This document shows, in pieces, positions 52,609 to 62,021 of a stretch of 64,000 bases of DNA (the first letter of the stretch is position 1; each line of letters opens with the position of its first letter). Below the pieces are notes generated by a model, which was not told the origin of the DNA, made no database searches, and worked only from the letters and a program-made list of their open reading frames with translations. The position numbers and the translations under genes were made by a program. This stretch comes from Apibacter adventoris (GTDB lineage: Bacteria; Bacteroidota; Bacteroidia; Flavobacteriales; Weeksellaceae), in contig NZ_PSZM01000043.1 of the NCBI RefSeq assembly GCF_002964975.1, positions 87,895 to 151,894 on the forward strand, read 5' to 3'.

Positions 52609-54297
52609 ATGAAAAAATTTTATTTATTTATTTCTACTGTCTTAATAATGATATTATTTTCTTGCTCAGACGATTTAAATAATAGTTCATTAAATGAAGA
52701 TGTAACTCCAAGCAGAGCTATTAATAAAAAAGGATATGCTGACGGAGTAAATTATTCTTTAAATAATTTAAAAGTAAATCCTGACTTAGTCAAAATTTCA
52801 CAAGAAAATGTAACAATTAAAAGTTCTGAGGATAAAATGAAAAACGGAATTTTTAATTTTGAAATTCTGTCTAATGAAATTAAAGAAAAATTGATCGTTG
52901 GTAATGTATTATATTTTAAAACTGAAAATAATACTTACTTAAGAAAAATTAAAACAGTTTCAAACAATGGTAATTCCTATTTTTTAGAAACTTCAGAAGC
53001 TTATTTAGGTGATTTATTTAGCAGTGGTACAATTGAGTTTTCTGTTAATACCCAACAAGCTGAAAAAGCAATTAAATCAAAATCCAATTCTTTGGTAGCC
53101 TTAGGTGAAAATTATGATAAAAACTTTACCTTTAATATCATAAATCTCATTAAAGAATATAGCTATGAGGGAATGGTGTTTAATCCTAATACTTCTATTA
53201 GTTCCACTTTCAATATTAAAATAGGATTTGGAAATTCACAAAATTTACCTAATGAAGTAATTGCATATATAGAATTTAACACAATTATAAATCCATATTT
53301 TAAATTTGATGGTAATTTTAATAAAAAGATAAATCATAATTTTATTGAAGAAGTTCCAACAAATCTATTGGATCAATTAAAGAAAATTGAATTAGATATT
53401 ACAATTCCTGCGGGCGATATTTTAGGAGATATCCCGGCTAAAATTAGTATCGATGAAATTAATTTTCCTGTTGAAATTGAAGCAAATATTGCTAAAAATT
53501 CAAATTTGGAATTAAATGTTGCAGGAAAATTGAAGGTTGGATTTGCATATTATAATGGTATTCCAAATAAAAAAAGTCATATTATATATGAAAACTCAAT
53601 GAAGAATTTATCTGTAGCCAAATCTAATCTTACAGGAGAAATTATTTCTGATATGGGAATTTCAATTATACCAAAAATTACCTTACTTAACACAAATTTA
53701 CTCCATGTTAATGGTAATATTAATTTAGGTTTAAAATCTCTTTCAATTGGAAATGGAGGATTAAATAACGAATCAGAATTTTTAACTAAAGGAGAATTTT
53801 ATTCCTTAGGAAAATTTTCAGTTAATAGCTTAGGCGTTTCTATTTATACTACCGAATTATTTAAAAACAATAAAGAATTATGGAATATAGGGCATTTAAC
53901 TCAAACTTTTACCTTATCTAATTTTAGATATTATAAAAATTCACCCATTCCTTGTTCTGGTTTAAATTCCTATAGTTTTAATGTTGCTTTAGACTATAAA
54001 TATCCAATTCCCGGAAAAATTATAACAGACAACTTAGAAATAACCTATGATGTATATGCAGATAATGGTAGTGTTTTAGAGAAAGAAAAAACTATTAAAA
54101 TATCGCCATCTAACATAAGTTTAAAAGAATTCAATTTTAACCTATGCATTCCATTCCGTAGAATCAATATTTATAAAACCGCTAAAACCAGTTATCTTAA
54201 AAATATAAAAATAAAAGATGCTAATGGATATGTTGCTCTTGGAATTATTGATCCTATTCTAGGAACTCCTTATACTCAAATTCCAATATCACGTTAA
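52609..54297 (+). CDS. large hypothetical lipoprotein
   Basis: A 562-residue predicted lipoprotein (MKKFYLFISTVLIMILFSCSDD) that I do not recognise. After a polar linker (SSLNEDVTPSRAINKK) the protein is rich in Asn, Lys, Ile and beta-strand-like stretches, with repeated patterns around KISIDEINFPVEIEANI, NLELNVAGKLKVGF and NLGLKSLSIGNGGL. This suggests an extended beta fold like some surface proteins of Bacteroidota. No catalytic motif or C-terminal type IX sorting domain is apparent. It is monocistronic and ends in a clear terminator. The acidic residues right after the lipidated Cys (SDD) could favour surface export, as described for Bacteroidota lipoproteins. Confidence 0.8.
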   Translation: MKKFYLFISTVLIMILFSCSDDLNNSSLNEDVTPSRAINKKGYADGVNYSLNNLKVNPDLVKISQENVTIKSSEDKMKNGIFNFEILSNEIKEKLIVGNVLYFKTENNTYLRKIKTVSNNGNSYFLETSEAYLGDLFSSGTIEFSVNTQQAEKAIKSKSNSLVALGENYDKNFTFNIINLIKEYSYEGMVFNPNTSISSTFNIKIGFGNSQNLPNEVIAYIEFNTIINPYFKFDGNFNKKINHNFIEEVPTNLLDQLKKIELDITIPAGDILGDIPAKISIDEINFPVEIEANIAKNSNLELNVAGKLKVGFAYYNGIPNKKSHIIYENSMKNLSVAKSNLTGEIISDMGISIIPKITLLNTNLLHVNGNINLGLKSLSIGNGGLNNESEFLTKGEFYSLGKFSVNSLGVSIYTTELFKNNKELWNIGHLTQTFTLSNFRYYKNSPIPCSGLNSYSFNVALDYKYPIPGKIITDNLEITYDVYADNGSVLEKEKTIKISPSNISLKEFNFNLCIPFRRINIYKTAKTSYLKNIKIKDANGYVALGIIDPILGTPYTQIPISR

Positions 54298-54315
54298 TTT
54301 CTTAATGTACAAATA

Positions 54316-54353
54316 AAAAAAGAATCGGATAAATTATTCCGATTCTTTTTTTA
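54316..54353 (+). terminator. intrinsic terminator after the large lipoprotein gene
   Basis: AGAATCGGA (54321-54329) pairs perfectly with TCCGATTCT (54338-54346). It is flanked by A bases on the left and T bases on the right. Confidence 0.85.
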
Positions 54354-54431
54354 TTATTTTAATTTGTTAATAATTATATATTTTTGTAACTTTTTATTTA
54401 CGTTTTGTTATAAATTTCTTATGTGCTATTT

Positions 54432-55478
54432 ATGAGAAGATTACTTACACTATTTTTCTTTCCGTTTTTTTTAATATTTCACACTCAAAGTTTAAATATC
54501 TCTGTTATTTACGATTCTGAATTAAAAAAATATGGCCTTAAAAGTTCAGATTGTATTCAGTTAATTAATCCTGAGTGGAACGTTCTTCAGGCTATTAACA
54601 CATATTTTTATTATGGAAGAAAAGATACAGAAGGTAATTATTTTTACAGATATGACAGACTTAACAATCATTTAATTCGTATAAATTACTTAATACTTGA
54701 CTCTACCCTTTATCATAACCAATTTGTTATTATTCAAAGTTTTCCTTATGGTCCTAAAGGAGTTATGAATATATATGGAAAAGAAATTCTTCCCACATTT
54801 TATAATAATATATGGATAAAAGATAAATATATTTTAAGCGAATTACATAATAAAATAACCATACATACCTTAGATGGACAGAAATTATTTCCACAATCCT
54901 TCAATTATGTAGATATAAAAAATGGTTTTATATACGTAAAAATGGAAGATAAAAGATTTGAAAATAATGAAAAATTTATGGTTTATAATAATAATGGAGA
55001 TTCATTAACTAAAGATAATTGGACTATTGTCGGTCAATTTGGAAAAGACCATCTTTTATTAATTAAAACCTTAGATCATAAACTATTTTATATAAATGAG
55101 TCTGGTGAAATTCAAATAAAACCTAATAAAAAATTAAATTACGAAGCCCCTTTCTCTAACGGATACTCTTTGGTTTCTACTAAAAATACACCTAAGAAAT
55201 ATGGTTTTATAGATACCTCAGGGGAAATTATTATTCCTTTAGAATATGATAATGCCGGGCCTTTTCAAAAAAATTATGCTTTTGTTGAAAAACATAAAGA
55301 TGGTAAATTATACCAAGGATTGATAGACAATCACAACAAAATGATTAAAATTTTCTCATCTCCTGTAATTAGTAGATCTACCTATTATGATAGTAATAAA
55401 ATTACTTATTATTTGTCCAATCACGAAACATATGATGCTGATGGAAATTATATAGAAGACACTAATTTAATTAAATAA
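54432..55478 (+). CDS. secreted WG-repeat protein
   Basis: A 348-residue exported protein. The ATG at 54432 gives MRRLLTLFFFPFFLIFHTQS, a signal peptide; the GTG three codons upstream adds nothing useful. The mature protein consists of degenerate WG/KWG-like beta repeats. The clearest is near the C-terminus (KKYGFIDTSGEIIIPLEYDNAGPFQKNYAFVEKHKDGKLYQGLIDN), with weaker ones before it (YGPKGVMNIYGKEILPTFYN). Such repeats form beta-propeller-like binding surfaces, and the ligand is unknown. It lies alone between a terminator and the lysS promoter. Confidence 0.75.
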   Translation: MRRLLTLFFFPFFLIFHTQSLNISVIYDSELKKYGLKSSDCIQLINPEWNVLQAINTYFYYGRKDTEGNYFYRYDRLNNHLIRINYLILDSTLYHNQFVIIQSFPYGPKGVMNIYGKEILPTFYNNIWIKDKYILSELHNKITIHTLDGQKLFPQSFNYVDIKNGFIYVKMEDKRFENNEKFMVYNNNGDSLTKDNWTIVGQFGKDHLLLIKTLDHKLFYINESGEIQIKPNKKLNYEAPFSNGYSLVSTKNTPKKYGFIDTSGEIIIPLEYDNAGPFQKNYAFVEKHKDGKLYQGLIDNHNKMIKIFSSPVISRSTYYDSNKITYYLSNHETYDADGNYIEDTNLIK

Positions 55479-55506
55479 ACAGATTAGCAAGATACAAGAT
55501 TATTCT

Positions 55507-55514
55507 TAAATTTG
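55507..55514 (+). promoter_or_regulatory. -7 box (TAAATTTG) for lysS
   Basis: TAAATTTG followed by CATG lies 18 bases before the ATG at 55533. It supports that start over a TTG at 55512, which lies inside the box. Confidence 0.55.
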
Positions 55515-55532
55515 CATGACAAAATTGTAAAT

Positions 55533-57242
55533 ATGCAACTTTCAGAACAAGAACTAATCCGAAGAGAAAAATTACAAAAGCTTAAAGATGCAGGGATAGA
55601 ACCTTTTCCTGCTGCTGAATATAAAATCACTCATACTACCCAACAAATAAAAGATAATTTTAAGGAAGGGGAAATAGTTAGTATTGCTGGAAGGCTCATG
55701 TCTAACCGTATTCAGGGAAAAGCTGGTTTTTCTGAATTACAAGATAGTAAAGGACGCATACAACTTTATTTTAATAGAGATATTCTTTGTCCTGAAGAGG
55801 ATAAATTTAAATATAATGACTTTTACAAAAAACTTCTAGATTTAGGAGATTTTATAGGTGTTTCAGGAGAATTATTTATTACTAAAAAAGGAGAGAAAAC
55901 TATTATGGTAAAAGAATTCTCTCTTTTGTCTAAAGTACTTCGCCCCCTTCCTTTACCTAAAATAGATGAAGAAGGAAAAGTACATGATGCATTTAATGAT
56001 CCTGAACAAAGATATAGAATGAGGTATGTGGATTTGGTTGTGAACCCTCAAGTTAAAGATATTTTTATAAAAAGAACAAAACTTTTTACAGCTATGAGAA
56101 ATTTCTTTAATGAAAGAGGGTATTTTGAAGTAGAAACTCCTATTCTTCAATCTATTCCTGGTGGTGCTGCAGCAAGGCCCTTTATTACTCATCATAATGC
56201 TCTTAATATTCCTTTATACCTAAGAATAGCTAATGAGTTATATCTAAAAAGACTTATTGTAGGCGGATTTGATGGGGTATATGAATTTTCTAAAAACTTC
56301 CGTAACGAGGGAATGGATCGTACTCACAATCCAGAATTTACGGCAATGGAAATTTATATTGCTTATAAAGACTATAATTGGATGATGAATTTTACAGAGC
56401 AATTATTGGAGCATTGTGCAATTGCCGTAAATGGAACAACACAAGCCTCTTTTGGTGATCACAAAATAGACTTTAAAGCCCCATATCCGAGAATAACTAT
56501 GACAGATGCCATAAAAAAATATTGTGGATATGATATTACCGGAAAAACTGAAGAAGAACTAAGACAAGCTGCTAAAGATATGGGTATTGAAGTAGATGAA
56601 ACTATGGGAAAAGGTAAATTAATTGATGAGATTTTTGGTGAAAAATGTGAAGGTAATTTTATTCAGCCCACTTTTATTACTGATTATCCTGTAGAAATGT
56701 CTCCATTAACAAAAAAACACCGATCTGATCCAAATCTTACAGAACGTTTTGAATTGATGGTATGTGGTAAAGAAATAGCCAATGCTTACTCTGAACTGAA
56801 TGATCCTATAGACCAGAGAGAACGTTTTGAAGAACAATTAAAACTTTCTGAAAAAGGAGATGATGAGGCTATGTTTATAGATCAAGATTTTCTACGTGCT
56901 TTGGAATTCGGTATGCCTCCGACTTCAGGTCTAGGAATCGGAATGGATCGTTTAATAATGTTTTTAACAAATAATGCTTCTATTCAGGAAGTTTTATTTT
57001 TCCCTCAAATGAAACCTGTACAAAAAAATTCATCTATAAATTTATCAGAAGAAGAAAAAACAATTGTTGAAATATTGAAAAATAATAATTCTAAAATTGA
57101 TTTAATAGAATTAAAGACTCAAGCTGGTTTAAGTGGGAAAAAATGGGATAAGTCTATGAAAGCTCTTTCTAAATATAATTTAATTAAAGTATATTTAGAT
57201 GCTCATGAAAATAAAATAGTCGAATTAACTTCTAATGATTAA
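55533..57242 (+). CDS. lysS: lysyl-tRNA synthetase (class II)
   Basis: Charges tRNA-Lys with lysine. It has 569 residues from the ATG at 55533 (MQLSEQELIRREKLQKLKDAGIEPFP). The N-terminal OB anticodon-binding domain spans about 50-150 (VSIAGRLMSNRIQGKAGFSELQDSKGRIQLYF). The class II core has motif 1 (FFNERGYFEVETPIL), motif 2 (FRNEGMDRTHNPEFTAMEIY) and motif 3 (GLGIGMDRLIM). About 75 residues after motif 3 form a winged-helix-like C-terminal extension (EEEKTIVEILKNNNSKIDLIELKTQAGLS...), as in other Bacteroidota LysRS. A bidirectional terminator follows at 57368. Confidence 0.96.
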   Translation: MQLSEQELIRREKLQKLKDAGIEPFPAAEYKITHTTQQIKDNFKEGEIVSIAGRLMSNRIQGKAGFSELQDSKGRIQLYFNRDILCPEEDKFKYNDFYKKLLDLGDFIGVSGELFITKKGEKTIMVKEFSLLSKVLRPLPLPKIDEEGKVHDAFNDPEQRYRMRYVDLVVNPQVKDIFIKRTKLFTAMRNFFNERGYFEVETPILQSIPGGAAARPFITHHNALNIPLYLRIANELYLKRLIVGGFDGVYEFSKNFRNEGMDRTHNPEFTAMEIYIAYKDYNWMMNFTEQLLEHCAIAVNGTTQASFGDHKIDFKAPYPRITMTDAIKKYCGYDITGKTEEELRQAAKDMGIEVDETMGKGKLIDEIFGEKCEGNFIQPTFITDYPVEMSPLTKKHRSDPNLTERFELMVCGKEIANAYSELNDPIDQRERFEEQLKLSEKGDDEAMFIDQDFLRALEFGMPPTSGLGIGMDRLIMFLTNNASIQEVLFFPQMKPVQKNSSINLSEEEKTIVEILKNNNSKIDLIELKTQAGLSGKKWDKSMKALSKYNLIKVYLDAHENKIVELTSND

Positions 57243-57367
57243 TAAAAAGCAATAGAAGAACATCTTTCTTCCATTTATGCTAATTTAAATTCATACAAAT
57301 TTATATAGCTTTTTTTCACTTTTGAAATAGTCTATATTTTAATAGTAGATATCATATAAATATTTAT

Positions 57368-57407
57368 AAAAAAGAAACTTACAAGGCAATGTAAGTTTCT
57401 TTTTTTA
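57368..57407. terminator. bidirectional terminator between lysS and the TPR gene
   Basis: GAAACTTACA pairs with TGTAAGTTTC around the loop at 57384-57389, with an A run on the left and a T run on the right. It serves both convergent genes. Confidence 0.85.
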
Positions 57408-57414
57408 TTTGTTT

Positions 57415-59073
57415 TTATTTTAATTGTTTTTCTAAATTTAAAGCCTCTTCATTTTTAGGATCAATTGCTAAAATTTTATTAACATAATCTTGAGCTTTAA
57501 CATTATCTCCCTCATGAAAATTTTTATAGGCAAAGAATGAATAAGCTATAGCTAAATAAGCTTTTTCTGTTTCTGAATAAGTATTTTTAGGAGATACCAT
57601 ATCAATATATTTTTGATAAGTTTGAGCAGCTAAACCACTTTTATCTTCCCTATCATAAGCATAAAGAGCCATAGCTTTACCTCCATAAGAAGTTTCCCAT
57701 GTAGGTATTAATTCAATCAACTTATCCCATGAAGCTATAGATCCCGCATAATCTTTTGCATTATACTGTTCTAATGCTAAATCATACCAAGATTTAGTAT
57801 CATTAGGATTAGTTGTTACTGCTTTTTTTAATGCTACAATCTTAGGATTATTTTCTGAAGAAGAAGAATTTGCATTAGGATTTATTTTAAGTAATAAATC
57901 CTGATAATCAAAATATCTATCGCCTTCTGCTATAGCTTTATTTAAATTAAAAACAGCTTCTTTTTCTAACTTAGTTTTTTCTTCCCCTACAGCTTTTGCA
58001 GCTAAAGATGTCTGGATTTTTCCTAAAATACCATAATCTGAGCCTTCCATTTTAGAATTATTAATCGCTTTTAAATAAGAATTCATATCATCATAAGCAT
58101 TGGAAAAATCAGATTTTTCAACTAATACTAGAGCTCTAACTTTATATTTTAACGGATCAGAAATTTTATCCCAATATTGATTTATAATATTTAAACTTTT
58201 ATCAAAATCCTTAGCATTAAAAGCTATTCTAGCTAAGTTAAATTGGGTGTTAGCATCATTATTTCCTGTCAACTCCATGTATTTTTGTAAATGGGTAGTT
58301 GCATCATTATATTTTTGTGTTCTTAAATCATAATCAACCCAATATTTATAGGTTATTGAGTAATTAGAATCTGCAGTCACCGCATTTGTAAAATTTTCAA
58401 GTGCTAACTGGTTGTTTTGTTTAGTTCTAGACCAAAGATTACCAATTAAAGCATATACCTCTGCTTTATTATCTGCTATTTCCAAAGCCCGAGTGTAATT
58501 TGTCATTGCTTTTCCCGGATCTAATTTTTCATAATAAGCATTTCCCAAAACTATATAATATTCTGCCTTATCTTTGTTTTTAACCAAATTAAGCAATTTT
58601 TCTGAATAATCTATGCTTTTATCTGCATCTATAGATTCCGGTTTATTTTTAAATAAGATATAGGCTTCGGCTATTCTATATATTACTTCTGCATTTCTAT
58701 ATTTACTATCCTTAGCTATTGCATCAAAATCTGCATTGGCAGCAGACTTTTCACCCCGAAATAATTTCACACAGGCTAATCCTATCCTATTTAATTCAGA
58801 TTTAGGATTTAGAGCTAAACCCTTATTAAAATTTTGAACGGCTAACTCTATGTTAGGTGTCTCATTTTTTAGATAAAAATAACCTAAATAAAAATAATTT
58901 TCTTCACTAGGAGATTTAGAAACTAACCCTTCAAAAACTTCTTTTGCTTTATTAAACTGATCATTTCCTAAATATTTTATTCCCTCTTGAATATTTTGCG
59001 CATTTAATACACCTGCTAACATTACTGCTGACAAAGTAAATGTGGCTTGAATTGGCTTGATTCTAAAATTCAT
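57415..59073 (-). CDS. tetratricopeptide repeat protein, exported
   Basis: A 552-residue protein with a signal peptide (MNFRIKPIQATFTLSAVMLAGVLNAQN) and about ten TPR-like helix pairs from residue 35 to the end. Clear repeats include NYFYLGYFYLKNETPNIELAVQNFNKGLALNPKS and YYIVLGNAYYEKLDPGKAMTNYTRALEIADNKAE. It probably acts as a periplasmic or outer-membrane-linked scaffold. It follows a PstS-like gene and a small membrane protein gene. In other Flavobacteriia this trio typically sits behind exbB, exbD and tonB genes, which are not here. Confidence 0.88.
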   Translation of the reverse strand: MNFRIKPIQATFTLSAVMLAGVLNAQNIQEGIKYLGNDQFNKAKEVFEGLVSKSPSEENYFYLGYFYLKNETPNIELAVQNFNKGLALNPKSELNRIGLACVKLFRGEKSAANADFDAIAKDSKYRNAEVIYRIAEAYILFKNKPESIDADKSIDYSEKLLNLVKNKDKAEYYIVLGNAYYEKLDPGKAMTNYTRALEIADNKAEVYALIGNLWSRTKQNNQLALENFTNAVTADSNYSITYKYWVDYDLRTQKYNDATTHLQKYMELTGNNDANTQFNLARIAFNAKDFDKSLNIINQYWDKISDPLKYKVRALVLVEKSDFSNAYDDMNSYLKAINNSKMEGSDYGILGKIQTSLAAKAVGEEKTKLEKEAVFNLNKAIAEGDRYFDYQDLLLKINPNANSSSSENNPKIVALKKAVTTNPNDTKSWYDLALEQYNAKDYAGSIASWDKLIELIPTWETSYGGKAMALYAYDREDKSGLAAQTYQKYIDMVSPKNTYSETEKAYLAIAYSFFAYKNFHEGDNVKAQDYVNKILAIDPKNEEALNLEKQLK

Positions 59074-59125
59074 TATAATCTTATTTTAATTTCTAAGTAT
59101 TTATTTATATTTTTTCAATTTATAT

Positions 59126-59147
59126 GTTATCTATAAAAATAGATAAC
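59126..59147. repeat. perfect inverted repeat between the PstS-like and TPR genes
   Basis: GTTATCTAT (59126-59134) and ATAGATAAC (59139-59147) flank a four-base AAAA loop, with a second outer pair ATGTTAT/ATAACAT nearby. No T run follows, so it is more like an intercistronic stem-loop or an operator than a terminator. Confidence 0.45.
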
Positions 59148-59208
59148 TATAACATGTTCCTATCATTTTTTCTATCTGTTTTCATTATAATAGTTATTTT
59201 CTAAAATC

Positions 59209-60093
59209 TTAATTTATTTGTACTCTTCTTTCATATAAAAAGTAAGGTTGTAAACCTGCTCTGGTTACAATTAATTGACCTCTTTGTGAACCTGCAAATC
59301 GGGAAAAGCTACTGCCTAATAAAAAACTATTTTCTGAATTTAACAAAAATATTCTTTTTGTAAAAGGATATAGCCCACTTCTTAAATTAGGAATTGAAGG
59401 ATTTATTACTTGATTATCAAAATTTATTACCGGTATAATTTTAATTTTATTTAAATATTCTTTTACCTTTGGGTCACCTGTGTCGCTCAAAGCATTTAAT
59501 CCGATTATTCCTATAGATGATTTATTTTTATAAACATAATTAATTACCTGATCTGCATTATTCAATGCTGTTATTTTATAATCTTCACTAATATTTAATT
59601 GTAATTTTCTAACTAAAGTATTAAAATTACTTGAATTTCCACCATCAAAAACATATGAATTATCTGAATGTTCTATTGCTTTTTTCAAATCTGAAATACG
59701 AATACTATCTATTAAACTCTCTTTCGAAGTAACCAAAACAATGGCATCACAAGCTATTTGTGTAGAAATAAATCTCATCCTTGTCTTAGCAAACAATATT
59801 TTACCTTCTTCTTCACTTAAATTCCTACTTACCATTGCCATAGTTATTTTGCCTTGAATAAAATCTGCAATTACCAAATCCTCTACTTCCGGCTTAAAAT
59901 TTACTTGTGCTTCAGGATAAGAAGACTTAAAAACTTCAACTAAAGCACTTCCTACATTTAAAAATGAAGGGTCTATGCCAATTGTTATTTTTCCTTTTCT
60001 ATAAGCTTCTTTTTGCTGAATTTCTTTTTGACAGGAATTTACTAAAACAAAAAACAAAACAATCAAATAAAAAAAACCTATTTTTTTAGCCAT
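59209..60093 (-). CDS. PstS-like substrate-binding lipoprotein
   Basis: A 294-residue periplasmic binding protein of the PBP-like (PstS) group. The signal MAKKIGFFYLIVLFFVLVNSCQKE has the lipobox Cys. The N-lobe GKITIGIDPSFLNVGSALVEVFKSSYPEAQVNF and AMVSRNLSEEE are like phosphate-binding proteins. GGNSSNFNTLVRKL resembles the GSGT-type anion loop but is degenerate. No pst permease genes are adjacent, so phosphate transport is doubtful; a regulatory or sensory role with the neighbouring TPR protein is possible. It overlaps the upstream small membrane protein gene by eight bases. Confidence 0.85.
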   Translation of the reverse strand: MAKKIGFFYLIVLFFVLVNSCQKEIQQKEAYRKGKITIGIDPSFLNVGSALVEVFKSSYPEAQVNFKPEVEDLVIADFIQGKITMAMVSRNLSEEEGKILFAKTRMRFISTQIACDAIVLVTSKESLIDSIRISDLKKAIEHSDNSYVFDGGNSSNFNTLVRKLQLNISEDYKITALNNADQVINYVYKNKSSIGIIGLNALSDTGDPKVKEYLNKIKIIPVINFDNQVINPSIPNLRSGLYPFTKRIFLLNSENSFLLGSSFSRFAGSQRGQLIVTRAGLQPYFLYERRVQIN

Positions 60094-60280
60094 TTTCTCT
60101 TATATACTTAATTGCTCTATAAAACCTAAAACCACCATAGACTATAAATAAAATCCCTAAAATTCTTGCCCATTTAGGTTCTAAATCAATAAAAAACTTA
60201 TTATATAGGATAATTAAAATACCAATTACAAAATATCCCATTCCTATAATGCCTGATATTGATTTATAATTCAATCGCAT
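60086..60280 (-). CDS. small two-span membrane protein of the PstS/TPR cluster
   Basis: A 64-residue protein with two hydrophobic segments (SISGIIGMGYFVIGILIILY and WARILGILFIVYGGFRFYRAI) joined by a short acidic loop and ending in a charged tail. It overlaps the PstS-like gene by eight bases, so the two are translationally coupled. A TATCTTTG box lies 31 bases before its ATG, so it starts the operon. In related genomes a similar small protein sits in the ExbBD-TonB-PstS-TPR cluster. Its function is unknown. Confidence 0.75.
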   Translation of the reverse strand: MRLNYKSISGIIGMGYFVIGILIILYNKFFIDLEPKWARILGILFIVYGGFRFYRAIKYIRENG

Positions 60281-60311
60281 CTACTATTTTATTTTAAAAG
60301 ATTCTATACAA

Positions 60312-60319
60312 CAAAGATA
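60312..60319 (-). promoter_or_regulatory. -7 box (TATCTTTG) for the small membrane protein/PstS-like/TPR operon
   Basis: On the minus strand TATCTTTG followed by TTGT lies 31 bases upstream of the ATG at 60280. Confidence 0.5.
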
Positions 60320-60424
60320 AAAAAATATTTTTTTAGTTATTTTTGTAACTTAATAATAAAGATTTGCCTTATATAAGTTTAAATCTTTTTTCGATAACTT
60401 ATATGTCTTAAATAACCTTATATT

Positions 60425-60826
60425 ATGGATTTTTGCATACAAACTGTTAATGATCTGGACCTAGCAGCAAAAGAAATCATTCTAAACTCAACTTATAAAA
60501 TTTTCACTTTACATGGAGATATGGGAGCCGGAAAAACTACTCTTATTAAAGCTTTCGGAAAAATTTTAGGTTCTTATGACAGTATAACCAGCCCTACATT
60601 TTCCATTGTAAATGAATATTTATCTAAAAAGGGGAAAATCTTTCATTTTGATCTTTATAGAATAAATGATATTAACGAACTTTTAAACCTTGGAATTGAT
60701 GAATATATTGATTCCGGAGAATATTGTTTTATAGAATGGCCTGAAATATATGAAAATGATTTGCCTGAACATCATAAAATTTCATTAATTTTGAAAAATC
60801 AAACTAGATATTTAACCTTTAGCTAA
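60425..60826 (+). CDS. tsaE: tRNA threonylcarbamoyladenosine biosynthesis ATPase TsaE
   Basis: A small ATPase of the t6A37 tRNA modification complex (with TsaB and TsaD). It has 133 residues. Walker A GDMGAGKTTLIKAFGK is at about 33-48, followed by SPTFSIVNEY and the family motif FHFDLYRIND, then the late FIEWPEI. The sequence is complete. Its stop codon at 60824-60826 directly abuts the ATG of the alanine dehydrogenase-like gene, an arrangement also seen in other Flavobacteriia. The two are clearly co-transcribed. Confidence 0.95.
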   Translation: MDFCIQTVNDLDLAAKEIILNSTYKIFTLHGDMGAGKTTLIKAFGKILGSYDSITSPTFSIVNEYLSKKGKIFHFDLYRINDINELLNLGIDEYIDSGEYCFIEWPEIYENDLPEHHKISLILKNQTRYLTFS

Positions 60827-62020
60827 ATGAGCATTTTTACACCATTTTCTGAGGAAGAGTTAATCCCACAAGAGGAGCGTATCGAAGTAATAAAAAAAAG
60901 AGGAGAAATAAGTATAGGCATACCCAAAGAAAACCTACTAAATGAAAAACGTATCGCCTTAACTCCTGATGCGGTATCTGTTCTTTCAGCAAATGGAATT
61001 AATATTACAATAGAAAATGGAGCCGGACTTGGTGCTCATTTTACAGATAATCAATATTCAGAAGCCGGAGCTAAAATTTCTTATGAAAAAAAAGAAGTAT
61101 TTTCAAAACCGATTATTTTAAAAACTGAACCTCCTACCCTTAATGAAATAGAATTAATGAATCCTGATTCATATCTTATTTCAGCAGTTCAAATTAATAC
61201 ACAAAGTAAAGAATACTTTGAAAAACTATCTTCAAAAAAAATTACTGCTTTAGGATTTGAATATATTAGAGACAGACATAATCAACTCTCACTGATACGA
61301 CTGATAGGTGAAATAGCAGGAACTTGTTCCATCCTTATTGCCTCAGAGCTTCTTTCCTCCTCACACGGGGGTAACGGTTTGTTAATGGGAGGAATAACAG
61401 GAGTACGCCCAACCAATGTAGTAATTATTGGAGCAGGAACCGTAGGTGAAAACGCAGCTCGTTCTGCCCTGGGTTTAGGTGCCTCCATAAAAGTATTTGA
61501 TCATTCTTTAACCAAACTCAGACATTTACAAGAAGTAATAGGAAGAAAAATATTTACTTCTACTCTTGATCCAAAAGAACTGGAAAAATCACTAAGACGA
61601 TGCGATGTAGCTATAGGTTGCCTTAAAGGGGAAATGCGCGCCCCTATTCTAGTTACTGAGTCAATGGTGGAAAAAATGAAACCAGGAGCAGTGATTATTG
61701 ATATTAGCATTGACAATGGCGGAATTTTTGAAACTTCTGAAATATGCCTTTGTGACAAACCTTTCATAAAAAATGGCGTTATACACTATTGTGTACCAAA
61801 TATTACTTCTCGTGTAGCTAGAACTGCATCCAAAGCACTTAGTAATTTTTTTTTAAGTTATTTCCTGGATGTTATCAACCAAGGAGGATTTGAAACTTTA
61901 TTTTCAAGAAATCGAGGCATATGCAAGGGTATATACATGTATAAAGGAAGAATTACCAATTCTCAAATTGCTAATTGGTATGGATTACCTTATCAAGATA
62001 TTAATCTTTTAATTATATAA
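60827..62020 (+). CDS. alanine dehydrogenase/transhydrogenase family protein
   Basis: A 397-residue NAD(P)-binding enzyme of the alanine dehydrogenase/PNT family. The N-lobe has ISIGIPKENLLNEKRIALTPDAVSVLSANG and the substrate-site lysine region PIILKTEPP. The Rossmann domain contains NVVIIGAGTVGENAARSALGLGASIKVFDHS. Where classical alanine dehydrogenases have the catalytic His of the LHLA motif, this protein reads AVQINTQ (Gln instead of His), as in many Bacteroidota members. Alanine deamination is therefore not certain. It begins right after the tsaE stop and is followed by the DUF4258-like gene. Confidence 0.88.
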   Translation: MSIFTPFSEEELIPQEERIEVIKKRGEISIGIPKENLLNEKRIALTPDAVSVLSANGINITIENGAGLGAHFTDNQYSEAGAKISYEKKEVFSKPIILKTEPPTLNEIELMNPDSYLISAVQINTQSKEYFEKLSSKKITALGFEYIRDRHNQLSLIRLIGEIAGTCSILIASELLSSSHGGNGLLMGGITGVRPTNVVIIGAGTVGENAARSALGLGASIKVFDHSLTKLRHLQEVIGRKIFTSTLDPKELEKSLRRCDVAIGCLKGEMRAPILVTESMVEKMKPGAVIIDISIDNGGIFETSEICLCDKPFIKNGVIHYCVPNITSRVARTASKALSNFFLSYFLDVINQGGFETLFSRNRGICKGIYMYKGRITNSQIANWYGLPYQDINLLII

Positions 62021-62021
62021 C

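Noticed and set aside
59126..59147. Terminator between the PstS-like and TPR genes
   Set aside because: The stem is perfect but neither strand has a T run after it, and the genes appear to form one operon.
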